The translations under genes and the position numbers were made by a program. This document shows, piece after piece, positions 42,522 to 50,625 of a stretch of 64,000 bases of DNA (the first letter of the stretch is position 1; every line of letters begins with the position of its first letter). The DNA is from Streptomyces spiralis (lineage in GTDB: Bacteria > Actinomycetota > Actinomycetes > Streptomycetales > Streptomycetaceae): positions 310,001 to 374,000 of the forward strand of contig NZ_BNBC01000002.1 in NCBI RefSeq assembly GCF_014654675.1, read 5' to 3'. A model generated the notes under the pieces. That model was not told the DNA's origin and did not search any database. It saw only the letters and a program-made list of their open reading frames with translations.

Positions 42522-42568
42522 CCCTCCCCGAGCGGCGGGGCCTCGGTCCAGGTCGCCGTGCGCGGCTC

Positions 42569-43087
42569 TCAGCCCACGTCGCCGCGCAGGATGCTGTACC
42601 GCACTCCGTCGCGCCAGCGGCCGTCCCGGAAGGAGACGCTGCGCAGGACGCCCTCCCTGGTGAACCCCGCCTTCTCCAGGGCGCGCTGCTCCGCGAGGTT
42701 CTCGGCCTCGGTGTCCGCCTCGATCCGCATCACGGTGCTGTGCGCGAAGAGGTACCGCACCAACTGCCGCTGCGCCTCGGTCCCGGCGCCCTTCCCGCGG
42801 GCCTCCGGCAGCAGCACGATGCCCATGTTCCAGTAGTACGAGGCCGGCGCCGGGACGATCCTGCGCCAGGCGACGAAGCCCAGCCGCTCCGGTCCGCGCA
42901 CCACCATCAGGTGCCCTGTGTCCTCGGCGAGCAGACCGTTCTCCGCCCACTGCCGGCGCCAGCGGCCCGGATCCCGCCAGCCGTACCACTGGAAGGGCGA
43001 CGCGGCCTCGGGATCGTGGAGAAAGCGTTCCAGGACGGGCAGGTCCGCCTCGTCCACCGGGCGGAGGCTGATGTCGGCCGAGTTCAT
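42569..43087 (-). CDS. GNAT N-acetyltransferase (RimJ/RimL type)
   Basis: An acetyl-CoA-dependent transferase of 172 aa. The acetyl-CoA loop is LLPEARGKGAGTEAQRQLVR, and the RimJ/L ending is ADTEAENLAEQRALEKAGFT. The YGWRDPGRWRRQWAENGLL segment is typical of the subgroup acting on small molecules or N-termini. The ATG at 43087 has only a weak GGGTGG upstream; the frame to 43240 lacks coding character. It is divergent from a second GNAT gene. The substrate is unknown. Confidence 0.88.
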   Translation of the reverse strand: MNSADISLRPVDEADLPVLERFLHDPEAASPFQWYGWRDPGRWRRQWAENGLLAEDTGHLMVVRGPERLGFVAWRRIVPAPASYYWNMGIVLLPEARGKGAGTEAQRQLVRYLFAHSTVMRIEADTEAENLAEQRALEKAGFTREGVLRSVSFRDGRWRDGVRYSILRGDVG

Positions 43088-43125
43088 GACCGGCCACCCT
43101 AAAGGGCTACACCGGCATGCGGAAG

Positions 43126-43139
43126 CGGCCGATCGGCCG
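43126..43139. promoter_or_regulatory. 14-bp palindrome between divergent GNAT genes
   Basis: CGGCCGATCGGCCG is a perfect palindrome in the shared promoter region and could be an operator for either gene. In DNA this GC-rich it may also be chance. Confidence 0.3.
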
Positions 43140-43242
43140 TCACCGTACGGCTTGATCCCGCCGTGGCGCGCCCACCCGTGATCCGGAAGGATGCTGCGCG
43201 CACACCGCACGGAAGCACTCACGGACACACGGGAGCACATCC

Positions 43243-44097
43243 ATGGCCTTTGCCGCCCACGAGGACCTCGTCGTCACCCGGGCCACCCTCGAGGACTGGC
43301 CGGTGATCAGAGGGTGGGCGGCGGACGAGGGCTGGAACCCGGGGCTGTCCGACGGGCCGGCCTTCTTCGCCCAGGACCCGGACGGCTTCTTCCTGGGCCG
43401 GATCGACGGCGAGCCCGTCTCCGCGATCTCGGTGGTGAACCACGGCCCCGACTACGCCTTCCTGGGCTGCTATCTGGTCTGCCCCGACCTGCGCGGCCGC
43501 GGTCACGGCCTGACCACCTGGAAGACCGCCCTCGCCCACGCGGAGGACCGTACGATCGGCCTGGACGGCGTCGTCGCCCAGCAGGACAACTACCGGCAGT
43601 CGGGCTTCGAGGCCGCTCACCGCACCATCCGCTTCACCGGCCCGGCACCCGCCGCCCGGCCTCCGGCCGACGTCCGGCCGGTCGGCCCCGCCGATCTGGC
43701 GGACGTCACCGCCTATGACGCCGCCTGCCATCCGGCGGAGCGCCCGCGATTCGTCGCCCACTGGCTGACGACGCCGGGACACCGCGCCCTGGTCCGCCGC
43801 GCAGGCGACCGCGTCACCGGCTACGGCGTGCTCCGCCCGGCCCACGACGGCCTGCGCATCGGCCCGCTGTTCGCCGACACCCCCGAGGACGCACGGGCCC
43901 TGTTCGCCGCGCTGACCGCCGAAGCCGAGGGCCGCGAGGTGGCCGTGGACGTGCCCGAGACGAACACGGCGGGCATCGCCCTGGCCGAGGAGGCCGGTCT
44001 CGCGCCGTCCTTCGAGACCGCCCGCATGTACACGGGACCGGTACGGCCGTACGCACGCGCGCGGGTCTACGGGGTCACCACCCTGGAACTGGGCTGA
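43243..44097 (+). CDS. GNAT N-acetyltransferase with YitH/HolE-like C-terminal domain
   Basis: A two-part acetyltransferase of 284 aa. The N-terminal GNAT domain has the acetyl-CoA loop VCPDLRGRGHGLTTWKTALA and GLDGVVAQQDNYRQSGFEAA. The C-terminal half (GYGVLRPAHDGLRIGPLFAD, EEAGLAPSFETARMYTGP) matches the YitH/HolE-type second GNAT-like domain. GGGAGC lies 6 nt before the ATG at 43243. Substrates of this family are mostly unknown. Confidence 0.88.
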   Translation: MAFAAHEDLVVTRATLEDWPVIRGWAADEGWNPGLSDGPAFFAQDPDGFFLGRIDGEPVSAISVVNHGPDYAFLGCYLVCPDLRGRGHGLTTWKTALAHAEDRTIGLDGVVAQQDNYRQSGFEAAHRTIRFTGPAPAARPPADVRPVGPADLADVTAYDAACHPAERPRFVAHWLTTPGHRALVRRAGDRVTGYGVLRPAHDGLRIGPLFADTPEDARALFAALTAEAEGREVAVDVPETNTAGIALAEEAGLAPSFETARMYTGPVRPYARARVYGVTTLELG

Positions 44098-44169
44098 TCG
44101 CACGGCCCTCCGCCCAGGTGCCTCTGGGCCCGGGCGAGTACCCGCCCGCCCCGGCTCGGGTGCGCTCGT

Positions 44170-44998
44170 GCTCAGTCGCGACCCGTCGCCGCGCTCAGGG
44201 CGAACGCGTCCGCCGGCATGTCGATCTGCGCGGTCGTCTACCACTGCGTCAACGTCGGCTGTACCTCCAGGTCTCGGCTATCACCTCCAGGTCGAGATGA
44301 TGCCCCGGATCCAGCGGGCCGTGCTCGGCGCCGTCGCCGCGTCGGGGGCGCGCCTGGTCGTGCTCGACACGCTGTACCCGTACGGCGAGACCGGGGGAGC
44401 GGTGATGACCGAGGACACCCCTTGGAAGGCGACCAGCCGGAAGGGGCGGATGCGGGCCGAGCTGAACGAGGCGTACCTCGCCGCACACCGTGAGGGCCGG
44501 GCACGAGTGGTCCTCGGCCGCTCCGCCGACTTCGTCGGGCCGGGCGTGCTCAACTCCACGCTCGCTGACGCCGTCCTCCCGGGCGCGCCGACCGGCGGAG
44601 AGGTGCTCGGTCCGGGGGACATCGACCTGCCGCACCGCTACACGGCCGTCGGCGATGTGGCCGCCGGCCTCGCCACGCTCGCGAACGCCCGGACGGCGAC
44701 GGACGCGTGTGGCACCTGCCGACCGCGCCCGCCGTGACCACGCGCGAGATCCACGTGTTGATCGAGAGGCGGGTCGGGCGGCCGCTGAACGTCGTGGTCC
44801 TGCCCGGGGCCCGCCCCTTCGGTCCGTTCGACGCGCGATTCATGGGCCAGTACGCCGAGATTGTTCCACCAGCACACGGAGCCCCAGATCATGGACTCCT
44901 CCGCGTTCGAGCGGGCCTTCGGCGCGGCCCAGGCCCCGCTCACCGGCACGATCGACGCCGCCCTGGCCCGGTACGGCCGCGGGCTCGCGAACCGCTGA
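44170..44998 (+). pseudogene. Frameshifted NAD-dependent epimerase/dehydratase
   Basis: Homology runs in order through changing frames: AVVYHCVNV, then YHLQVEMMPRIQRAVLG and LDTLYPYGETGG in the next frame (44276-44700), then GRVWHLPTAPAVTTREIHVL (44701-44860), then LFHQHTEPQIMDSSAFERAF to a stop at 44996. The N-terminal NAD-binding part is missing or unrecognisable. The first lesion is a visible 19-bp tandem duplication at 44257-44293. This fills the 947-bp gap between the GNAT and GlsB genes. Confidence 0.8.
44257..44293 (+). repeat. Frame-breaking 19-bp tandem duplication in the epimerase pseudogene
   Basis: GGCTGTACCTCCAGGTC is followed by GGCTATCACCTCCAGGTC, near-identical copies 19 bp apart. 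A 19-bp insertion shifts the frame by one, exactly where the reading frame changes. Confidence 0.75.
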
Positions 44999-45044
44999 CG
45001 GTGCCGGTGAGCGGTGGGCGTGGCCGCGCGGGTCGGCGGCCGCG

Positions 45045-45311
45045 TCAGCGGTGCGTGGTCTTCGCCCGGTCCAGCGCGGCGACGCCCACCGCGGCGAGTG
45101 CGATCTGGATGAGCCACTCGATCCAGTCGACGCCCTTGGTGTCGGCCACCCCGAGCGCGCCCGCGATTGCGGCACCGACCAGTGCGGCCACGATGCCGAT
45201 GAGGATCGTCCAGAGAATCCCGATGCGCTGACGGCCGGGGACGACGAGCCGTCCCAGGACACCGATGACGATGCCGATGACGATGGCACTGATGATGCCG
45301 CTGATCTCCAT
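45045..45311 (-). CDS. GlsB/YeaQ/YmgE-family stress membrane protein
   Basis: A small integral membrane protein of 88 aa (also called transglycosylase-associated protein). Three Gly/Ile/Val/Ala-rich spans are visible ([40 protein letters not shown] and [15 protein letters not shown]). AGAGGGG lies 5 nt before the ATG at 45311. A weak GCGT-N15-GGGCAT sequence at 45381-45405 (minus strand) could be a sigma-B-type promoter. Homologues rise under stress; the molecular role is unknown. Confidence 0.88.
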   Translation of the reverse strand: MEISGIISAIVIGIVIGVLGRLVVPGRQRIGILWTILIGIVAALVGAAIAGALGVADTKGVDWIEWLIQIALAAVGVAALDRAKTTHR

Positions 45312-45556
45312 CTTCGCCCCTCTGTCTCGTTCCCCTGTCGGCCCCGTTGCCGCCCCCGTCGTTGTCCTCGCGCCCATCGAATGCCCCCTGTAACCGGATG
45401 CACGCCTTACGGTTGTCGCCCCCGACCTTCTGTTCACCGTCCGGTCATGCCATGTACCTTTCAAGCGTAGTGACGCGTGTAGAACGCTCGGATGCGCTCT
45501 ACGCGCGCAGACTCGGCGCCCGCACCGCCCCTTCACCCCACTCGGAGGTTCGCCGG

Positions 45557-47011
45557 ATGTCCGGATCCAGAAGATTCCGCAGACTCCGCCGCAGGCTCGC
45601 CACCGGCGCGGCCGGCCTCGGGCTGCTCGTCGCCTCGGCGGCCCTGCAGCTCTCCGCCAGCGCCACTCCCGCCCACGCGGCCACCACCCACCGCGTCCTG
45701 TTCGACAACGCCCACGCCGAGACGGCCGGCAACGCCGACTGGATCATCTCCACCAGCCAGCCCGACCCGCTCGGCCAGGACTCCTCCCCGTCCGCCGAGA
45801 CGGACTGGACCGGTGCCCTGTCCTCCTGGGGGGTGGCCCTGCAGAAGACCGGCGGCTACAGCCTCAAGACGCTCCCGTCCGGTTCGAGCCTCTCCTACGG
45901 CGGCTCGTCGTCGACCGACCTGTCCAACTTCGACACGCTGGTGCTGCCCGAGCCGAACACGCTGTTCACCAGCGCCGAGAAGACGGCGATCATGAACTTC
46001 GTCAAGAACGGCGGCGGCCTGTTCATGATCTCCGACCACACCGGCTCCGACCGCAACAACGACGGCAAGGACTCGGTGCAGATCCTGAACGACCTGATGA
46101 GCAACAACAGCGTCGACTCCACCGACCCGTTCGGCTTCTCCATCGACTCGCTCAACATCACCTCCGGCAACCCGGCCGCGATCAGCGACTCCACCGACCC
46201 GGTGCTGCACGGCCCCTTCGGCACCGTCACCAAGAGCCTGATCGCCAACGGCACCACCGCCACCCTCAAGCCGTCCGACAACTCCTCCGTCAAGGGCCTG
46301 CTCTACCGCACCGGTTACTCCGGCAACACCGGCGCCTTCTTCGTCACCAGCACCTTCGGCAGCGGCCGCGTCGCGTACTGGGGCGACAGCTCGCCGATCG
46401 ACGACGGCACCGGCCAGTCCGGCAACACCCTCTACGACGGCTGGAACGACTCCAGCGCCACCAACGCCGCCCTCGCCCTCAACGCCACCGCCTGGCTGGC
46501 CGGTTCGGGCACCACTGGCGGCGGTGGGACCGGCTCCTGCACCGCCGCCCAGCTGCTCGGCAACAGCGGCTTCGAGTCCGGCAACACCGTCTGGAGCGCG
46601 AGCAGCGGCGTCATCACCAGCGACTCCGGTGAGGCGGCGCACACCGGCTCGTACAAGGCCTGGCTGAACGGTTACGGGTCCGCCCACACCGACACCCTCG
46701 CGCAGACCGTCACCATCCCCTCCGGGTGCACGACCGCCGCGCTGGGCTTCTACCTCCATGTGGACACGGCCGAGACGACCACCACCACGGCCTACGACAC
46801 GCTCAAGGCGCAGGTGCTCGACAGCGGTGGCACCGTGCTGTCGACCCTCGCCACGTACTCCAACCTCAACGCCCAGAGCGGCTACACCCGGCGCAGCTTC
46901 AGCCTGGCCGGCTACGCGGGCCAGACGGTGACGATCAAGTTCACCGGCACCGAGGGCTCCACCCTCCAGACGTCCTTCGTCATCGACGACACGTCGCTCG
47001 ACGTCTCCTGA
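45557..47011 (+). CDS. Secreted protein with glutamine-amidotransferase-like and CBM-like domains
   Basis: An exported protein of 484 aa. A basic n-region ([10 protein letters not shown]), a hydrophobic core and PAHAA form the signal peptide. Residues about 42-320 form an alpha/beta domain ([66 protein letters not shown]), resembling the catalytically inactive GATase-like fold of secreted DUF4350-type proteins. A Gly linker leads to a jelly-roll (about 340-484, [19 protein letters not shown]) common on Streptomyces peptidases and glycosidases. GGAGG lies 8 nt before the ATG at 45557. Confidence 0.8.
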   Translation: MSGSRRFRRLRRRLATGAAGLGLLVASAALQLSASATPAHAATTHRVLFDNAHAETAGNADWIISTSQPDPLGQDSSPSAETDWTGALSSWGVALQKTGGYSLKTLPSGSSLSYGGSSSTDLSNFDTLVLPEPNTLFTSAEKTAIMNFVKNGGGLFMISDHTGSDRNNDGKDSVQILNDLMSNNSVDSTDPFGFSIDSLNITSGNPAAISDSTDPVLHGPFGTVTKSLIANGTTATLKPSDNSSVKGLLYRTGYSGNTGAFFVTSTFGSGRVAYWGDSSPIDDGTGQSGNTLYDGWNDSSATNAALALNATAWLAGSGTTGGGGTGSCTAAQLLGNSGFESGNTVWSASSGVITSDSGEAAHTGSYKAWLNGYGSAHTDTLAQTVTIPSGCTTAALGFYLHVDTAETTTTTAYDTLKAQVLDSGGTVLSTLATYSNLNAQSGYTRRSFSLAGYAGQTVTIKFTGTEGSTLQTSFVIDDTSLDVS

Positions 47012-47100
47012 CGGCCGGGGTGGTGGGCCGGGACCGTGCCCACCACCCCACGCACCACGCTCCGACCACCCACCCGCCGACGTACCGGAGACACCTCGGC

Positions 47101-47129
47101 TTGACATGCAGGCAATCGCCTGCATAACT
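47101..47129 (+). promoter_or_regulatory. Promoter with embedded ArsR-type operator
   Basis: TTGACA (47101-47106) and ATAACT (47124-47129) are separated by 17 nt. The spacer contains a perfect dyad, ATGCAGGC-N4-GCCTGCAT (47106-47125). A repressor bound there would block polymerase, as in self-repressing ArsR genes. Confidence 0.75.
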
Positions 47130-47159
47130 GTGTGTATGCAAGGAGGCGGCGACTCGGGG

Positions 47160-47948
47160 ATGGACAGGGTCTTCAAGGCACTCGCCGACGAGACCCGCAG
47201 ACGGCTGCTGGACCGGCTGCGCGAGGACAACGGGCAGACGCTGGCCGAGCTGTGCGCGCGCATCGAGATGACGCGCCAGTCGGTGACCCAGCACCTGGCC
47301 GTCCTGGAGGCCGCCAACCTGGTGAGCACGGTGCGCCGGGGGCGGGAGAAGCTGCACTACCTGAACCCGGTGCCGCTGAACGACATGCAGGAGCGGTGGA
47401 TCGGAAGGTTCGAGCACCCGCGCCTGAGCGCGCTCGGCGCCGTGAAACGACGAGCCGAGGAAGCAGTTGAGGAAACCATGACCGACAAGCCGACCTACGT
47501 CTACGTCACCTACATCGAGAGCACGCCCGAGGCGGTGTGGGACGCCCTCACGGACGCCGATCTGACCGCCGCCTACTGGGGCCACAGCAACGTCTCCGAC
47601 TGGAAGCCGGGCTCCCGCTGGGAGCACGTCCGCACCGACGGCTCCGGCATCGCCGACGTGGTCGGCACCGTCGTGGAGGCCGACCGCCCGACCCGCCTGG
47701 TGACCACCTGGGCCGCACCCGAGAACGCGGACCGGGAGGAGAGCCACTCCCGGGTCACCTTCGACATCCGGCCCCACGACGACATCGTCCGGCTCACCGT
47801 CACCCACGAGAACCTCAGGGACGAACAGGAGCTCGCCGACGTGTCCGGCGGCTGGCCGGCGGTCCTGTCCAACCTCAAGTCCCTGATGGAGACCGGCACT
47901 CCGCTCCCGCAGGAACCCTGGCTGATGTCCCGCCAGGACCGTGACTGA
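47160..47948 (+). CDS. ArsR-type regulator fused to an SRPBCC (AHSA1) domain
   Basis: A 262-aa fusion. Residues 1-90 are an ArsR winged helix (MDRVFKALADETRRRLLDRL, MTRQSVTQHLAVLEAANLVS) with no clear metal-site cysteines. Residues about 110-250 are an AHSA1/SRPBCC hydrophobic-cavity domain (YVTYIESTPEAVWDALTDAD, GWPAVLSNLKSLMETG). The fusion suggests a sensor whose ligand sits in the cavity, or a regulator joined to its effector. The ATG at 47160 has AAGGAGG 13 nt upstream; an ATG at 47136 lies at the predicted transcription start and could be a leaderless start, adding 8 residues. Confidence 0.88.
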   Translation: MDRVFKALADETRRRLLDRLREDNGQTLAELCARIEMTRQSVTQHLAVLEAANLVSTVRRGREKLHYLNPVPLNDMQERWIGRFEHPRLSALGAVKRRAEEAVEETMTDKPTYVYVTYIESTPEAVWDALTDADLTAAYWGHSNVSDWKPGSRWEHVRTDGSGIADVVGTVVEADRPTRLVTTWAAPENADREESHSRVTFDIRPHDDIVRLTVTHENLRDEQELADVSGGWPAVLSNLKSLMETGTPLPQEPWLMSRQDRD

Positions 47949-48054
47949 CACCGGCCCTGCGACCCGTCTTCCGCCGAAGTTTTCGTGTCCTTCCCGTGCC
48001 GCTCATGCTGCGCGCACCGCACCGGTCCGCGATACGAGAACGGCCGGCCGTTCC

Positions 48055-48084
48055 TTGACGGCCGTCCTCGGCGGCTGACACGAT
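48055..48084 (+). promoter_or_regulatory. Promoter of the leader peptide and FMN reductase gene
   Basis: TTGACG and CACGAT are separated by 18 nt. The predicted start lies at about 48091-48092, the A of the leader-peptide ATG, so translation of the leader would be leaderless. Confidence 0.55.
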
Positions 48085-48091
48085 CGACGGC

Positions 48092-48172
48092 ATGACGATG
48101 CGACTGGACCTCACGCGGCGACGCCATGTCGACCTCGCCCGTGTCTCCAGCGCCTCCTGTTGCGCGGCCTGA
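48092..48172 (+). CDS. Cysteine attenuation-type leader peptide (26 aa)
   Basis: A short peptide, MTMRLDLTRRRHVDLARVSS then ASCCAA. It carries the RRHVDL...SSASC pattern of the actinobacterial leader peptides found before sulfur-assimilation and cysteine genes. Tandem Cys codons (TGT TGC, residues 23-24) near the stop would stall ribosomes when Cys-tRNA is scarce. It ends 61 nt before the FMN reductase ATG and was recognised by sequence, being below usual gene-length limits. Confidence 0.8.
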   Translation: MTMRLDLTRRRHVDLARVSSASCCAA

Positions 48173-48233
48173 TCCCTCCTCCCGATCAGCCGCCTTCTTC
48201 TGCCCGTCCCGCAGTTTGCAACAGGAGTCCCGC

Positions 48234-48788
48234 ATGGCCATCGTCCTGTCCGTCTCCGGCAGCCCGTCCGTCTCGTCGCGCACCAACCGCCTGCTGCGCC
48301 ACCTCGACCGGCGCCTTCTCGCGCAGGGCCACGAGGTGATACCGCTCGACGTCCGTACGATCCCCGCCGAGGCCCTGCTCGGCGCGGACTTCCGGCATCC
48401 GGCGATCGTCGAGGCCACCGAGCTCTTCGCCCGCGCAGACGGGGTCGTCGTCGGCACCCCCGTCTACAAGGCGTCGTACTCCGGTGTCCTCAAGGCGCTG
48501 CTCGACCTGCTGCCGCAGTACGCGCTCACCGGCAAGACGGTGCTGCCGCTCGCCACCGGCGGCTCCACCGCCCACGTCCTCGCCATCGACTACGCCCTGC
48601 GTCCCGTGCTCAACTCCATGGGCGCGGCGCACATCGTGCAGGGCTGGTTCACCCTCGACAAGGACATCACCGTGCACGAGGACGGCTCGCTGTCGGTCGC
48701 GCACGCCGCCGACGAGGCGCTGGGCGAGGTCGTCGACCGGTTCTCGGCGGTCCTGGGCGGCACGCCGCTGCTGGCCGCGGCGAGCTGA
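48234..48788 (+). CDS. NADPH-dependent FMN reductase (SsuE-type)
   Basis: A flavodoxin-fold reductase of 184 aa that supplies reduced FMN. The start VLSVSGSPSVSSRTNRLLRH binds FMN phosphate, and GTPVYKASYSGVLKALLDLL followed by LPLATGGSTAHVLAIDYALR are SsuE signatures. AGGAG lies 6 nt before the ATG at 48234. SsuE partners desulfonating monooxygenases (SsuD); no ssuD or transporter gene is next to it, but the cysteine leader peptide upstream supports a sulfur-scavenging role. The gene symbol is left blank because the operon is missing. Confidence 0.87.
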   Translation: MAIVLSVSGSPSVSSRTNRLLRHLDRRLLAQGHEVIPLDVRTIPAEALLGADFRHPAIVEATELFARADGVVVGTPVYKASYSGVLKALLDLLPQYALTGKTVLPLATGGSTAHVLAIDYALRPVLNSMGAAHIVQGWFTLDKDITVHEDGSLSVAHAADEALGEVVDRFSAVLGGTPLLAAAS

Positions 48789-48890
48789 GCCGGGAAGAGG
48801 TTCTTCGGGCGTCCTCGGGCGAGGTGCCGATCCGGGCGTGTGCCGTTCGTGTAGGAGGGGGGACAACGGCACGACGCCAAGGAGGACGTC

Positions 48891-49250
48891 ATGAAGTACT
48901 ACCTGCTCAGCGTGATCCAGCCGAGCGAGGGCGCGCCGCCCTCCGCCGAGGCGCTGGCGGACATCGTGGGCAGTCTGGAACTCTTCCACCAGGAGCTGCG
49001 CGAGGCCGGAGCCTGGGTGTTCGCGGGTGGGCTGCACGGCCCGGAGTCCGCCACCGTGCTGCGTCCGAAGGGCGACGAGGTGCTGGCCACCGACGGGCCC
49101 TTCACCGAGGGCAAGGAGTACCTGGGCGGCGTGTGCGTGATCAAGGCGCCCGACCTGGACGCCGCCCTGGACTGGGGACGGAAGGCGAGCCGGGCCACCA
49201 CCCTGCCGATCGAGGTGCGCCCCTTCCTGCACCCGGCCGACGAGCGATGA
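48891..49250 (+). CDS. YCII-family (DGPF-domain) protein
   Basis: A 119-aa protein of the YCII/YciI-like fold, subgroup with the DGPF signature (ATDGPFTEGKEYLGGVCVIK). A conserved His-containing AGGLHGPESATVLRP segment is present. AAGGAGG lies 5 nt before the ATG at 48891, an excellent site. In Streptomyces, DGPF proteins often accompany ECF sigma factors of the SigJ/ECF41-42 type, but none is beside this one. The function is unknown. Confidence 0.9.
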   Translation: MKYYLLSVIQPSEGAPPSAEALADIVGSLELFHQELREAGAWVFAGGLHGPESATVLRPKGDEVLATDGPFTEGKEYLGGVCVIKAPDLDAALDWGRKASRATTLPIEVRPFLHPADER

Positions 49251-49313
49251 CGCCCCGTCGAACGAACCGCGCGGCGGCGACCGGAACCGGGTCGCCGCCG
49301 TGGTCGTCCGCGC

Positions 49314-50021
49314 TCAGCCCAGCTGCTCGTGCAGGAAGGCGACCGTGCTCCGCCAGGCGCGGTCGGCCGCGTCGGGGTCGTGGCTGGGACGGCGGTCGTT
49401 GAGGAAGGCGTGGCCCGCCGGGTACAGGCGCAGGTCCGGAGTGGTGCCGGTCTGCCGCCGCAGAGTCTCGCGCAGCTCCTCGACCTGCTCCGGCGGGATG
49501 CTCCGGTCCCGTTCCCCGTAGTGGCCGAGGATGCGGGCTCGCAGCCCGGAGAAGTCGGGCAGCTCGCCCCGGATCACGCCGTAGAACGGCACCGCCGCGC
49601 TCACCCGCGGTTCGACGGCCGCCAGGTACAGCACGAAGCCGCCGCCCATGCAGAAGCCGACCGCGCCGACCGTGTCCGAGGTGACCTCGGGCAGCGACAG
49701 CAGATGGCCGACCGCGCCGGAGAGCAGTTCGACGCCGCGGGAGACCGGCAGGGCCTTCATCAGGCGCTGCGCCTCCCCGGAGTCGTGGGCCACGCTCCCG
49801 CCGTACAGGTCGGGGGCGAGGGCGACGAAGCCCTCGGCGGCGAACCGGTCGGTGACCTCGGCGATGTGGTCGGTCAGCCCCCACCACTCCTGGATGACGA
49901 GGACCCCCGGCCCCCGCCCGGACGGGGGCAGTGCGAGATAGCCGTGGGCGGTGGCTCCCGCGCTGGGGAAACTGACGTTCTGGCGGGCGGGGACCTCGGC
50001 GGGCTCGGGCTGCTCGGGCAC
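49314..50021 (-). CDS. Dienelactone hydrolase family protein
   Basis: An alpha/beta hydrolase of 235 aa. The catalytic triad is Cys in VGFCMGGGFVLY, Asp in YGERDRSIPPEQ and His in YPAGHAFLNDRR; VIQEWWGLTDHI is the conserved Glu-containing family block. The GTG at 50021 has AGGAG 9 nt upstream and is preferred over the ATG at 50078. In other bacteria the enzyme opens dienelactone rings in chloroaromatic breakdown, but no such pathway is here, so the natural substrate is open. Confidence 0.9.
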   Translation of the reverse strand: MPEQPEPAEVPARQNVSFPSAGATAHGYLALPPSGRGPGVLVIQEWWGLTDHIAEVTDRFAAEGFVALAPDLYGGSVAHDSGEAQRLMKALPVSRGVELLSGAVGHLLSLPEVTSDTVGAVGFCMGGGFVLYLAAVEPRVSAAVPFYGVIRGELPDFSGLRARILGHYGERDRSIPPEQVEELRETLRRQTGTTPDLRLYPAGHAFLNDRRPSHDPDAADRAWRSTVAFLHEQLG

Positions 50022-50194
50022 GGTGCTCAACTCCTGTGCGTTCGCTTCGGGCGCCGGGCCGGGTCGGCACGGCGTCATGTGACGGAAGGCCGGACGCCTT
50101 CCTTCCGGATCTCTACCGCGTCACCGAGTCCCCTCATAATGGGCATCCGGCGCAGCCGCGAGCAGGTGACCGGCACCGTGCCGACCACAGCTGA

Positions 50195-50208
50195 CTACAA
50201 TGGTGTAG
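50195..50208 (+). promoter_or_regulatory. BlaI-type operator overlapping the -10 box
   Basis: CTACA-ATGG-TGTAG is a perfect dyad like the TACA/TGTA boxes bound by BlaI/MecI. TACAAT inside it is a good -10 hexamer. It lies 46 nt before the blaI-like ATG, so self-repression is likely. Confidence 0.7.
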
Positions 50209-50253
50209 ACGGCCCACCGGACTGCGCGACGAAGACGGGGTGAGGAACGTCCC

Positions 50254-50625
50254 ATGACCGACGCGAAGGACGAACGCAGGCCGGCCGGTGAGCTCGAATC
50301 GAGTGTCATGGCCGTCCTGTGGGCGGGCGACGCCCCCCTGACCCCGGGGCAGGTCCAGCTGAGCCTCGGGAGCGACCTGGCTCGCACCACGGTGACCACG
50401 ATCCTGACCCGGCTGCACGACAAGGGCGTGGTCGAACGCCGCCGCCAGGGCCGCGGCTACGCCTACTACCCCGTCCAGGACGCACACGGACTGACCGCCC
50501 GCCGCATGCACTCCGAACTCGACCGCGACACCGACCGCGAGACCGTCCTCGCCCGCTTCGTCGCCCAGCTCAGCCCCGACGACGAGCGCGTCCTGCGCGA
50601 CCTGCTCGAATCCGGTGAGCGATGA
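50254..50625 (+). CDS. BlaI/MecI/CopY-family repressor
   Basis: A winged-helix repressor of 123 aa. ELESSVMAVLWAGDAPLTPG and TTVTTILTRLHDKGVVERRR are the DNA-binding core; the C-terminus (LARFVAQLSPDDERVLRDLL) dimerises. GAGGA lies 7 nt before the ATG at 50254. Its stop overlaps the start of the M56 gene (ATGA), so the two are co-translated. BlaI members regulate beta-lactamase, copper or respiratory genes; the target here beyond itself is unknown. Confidence 0.93.
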   Translation: MTDAKDERRPAGELESSVMAVLWAGDAPLTPGQVQLSLGSDLARTTVTTILTRLHDKGVVERRRQGRGYAYYPVQDAHGLTARRMHSELDRDTDRETVLARFVAQLSPDDERVLRDLLESGER

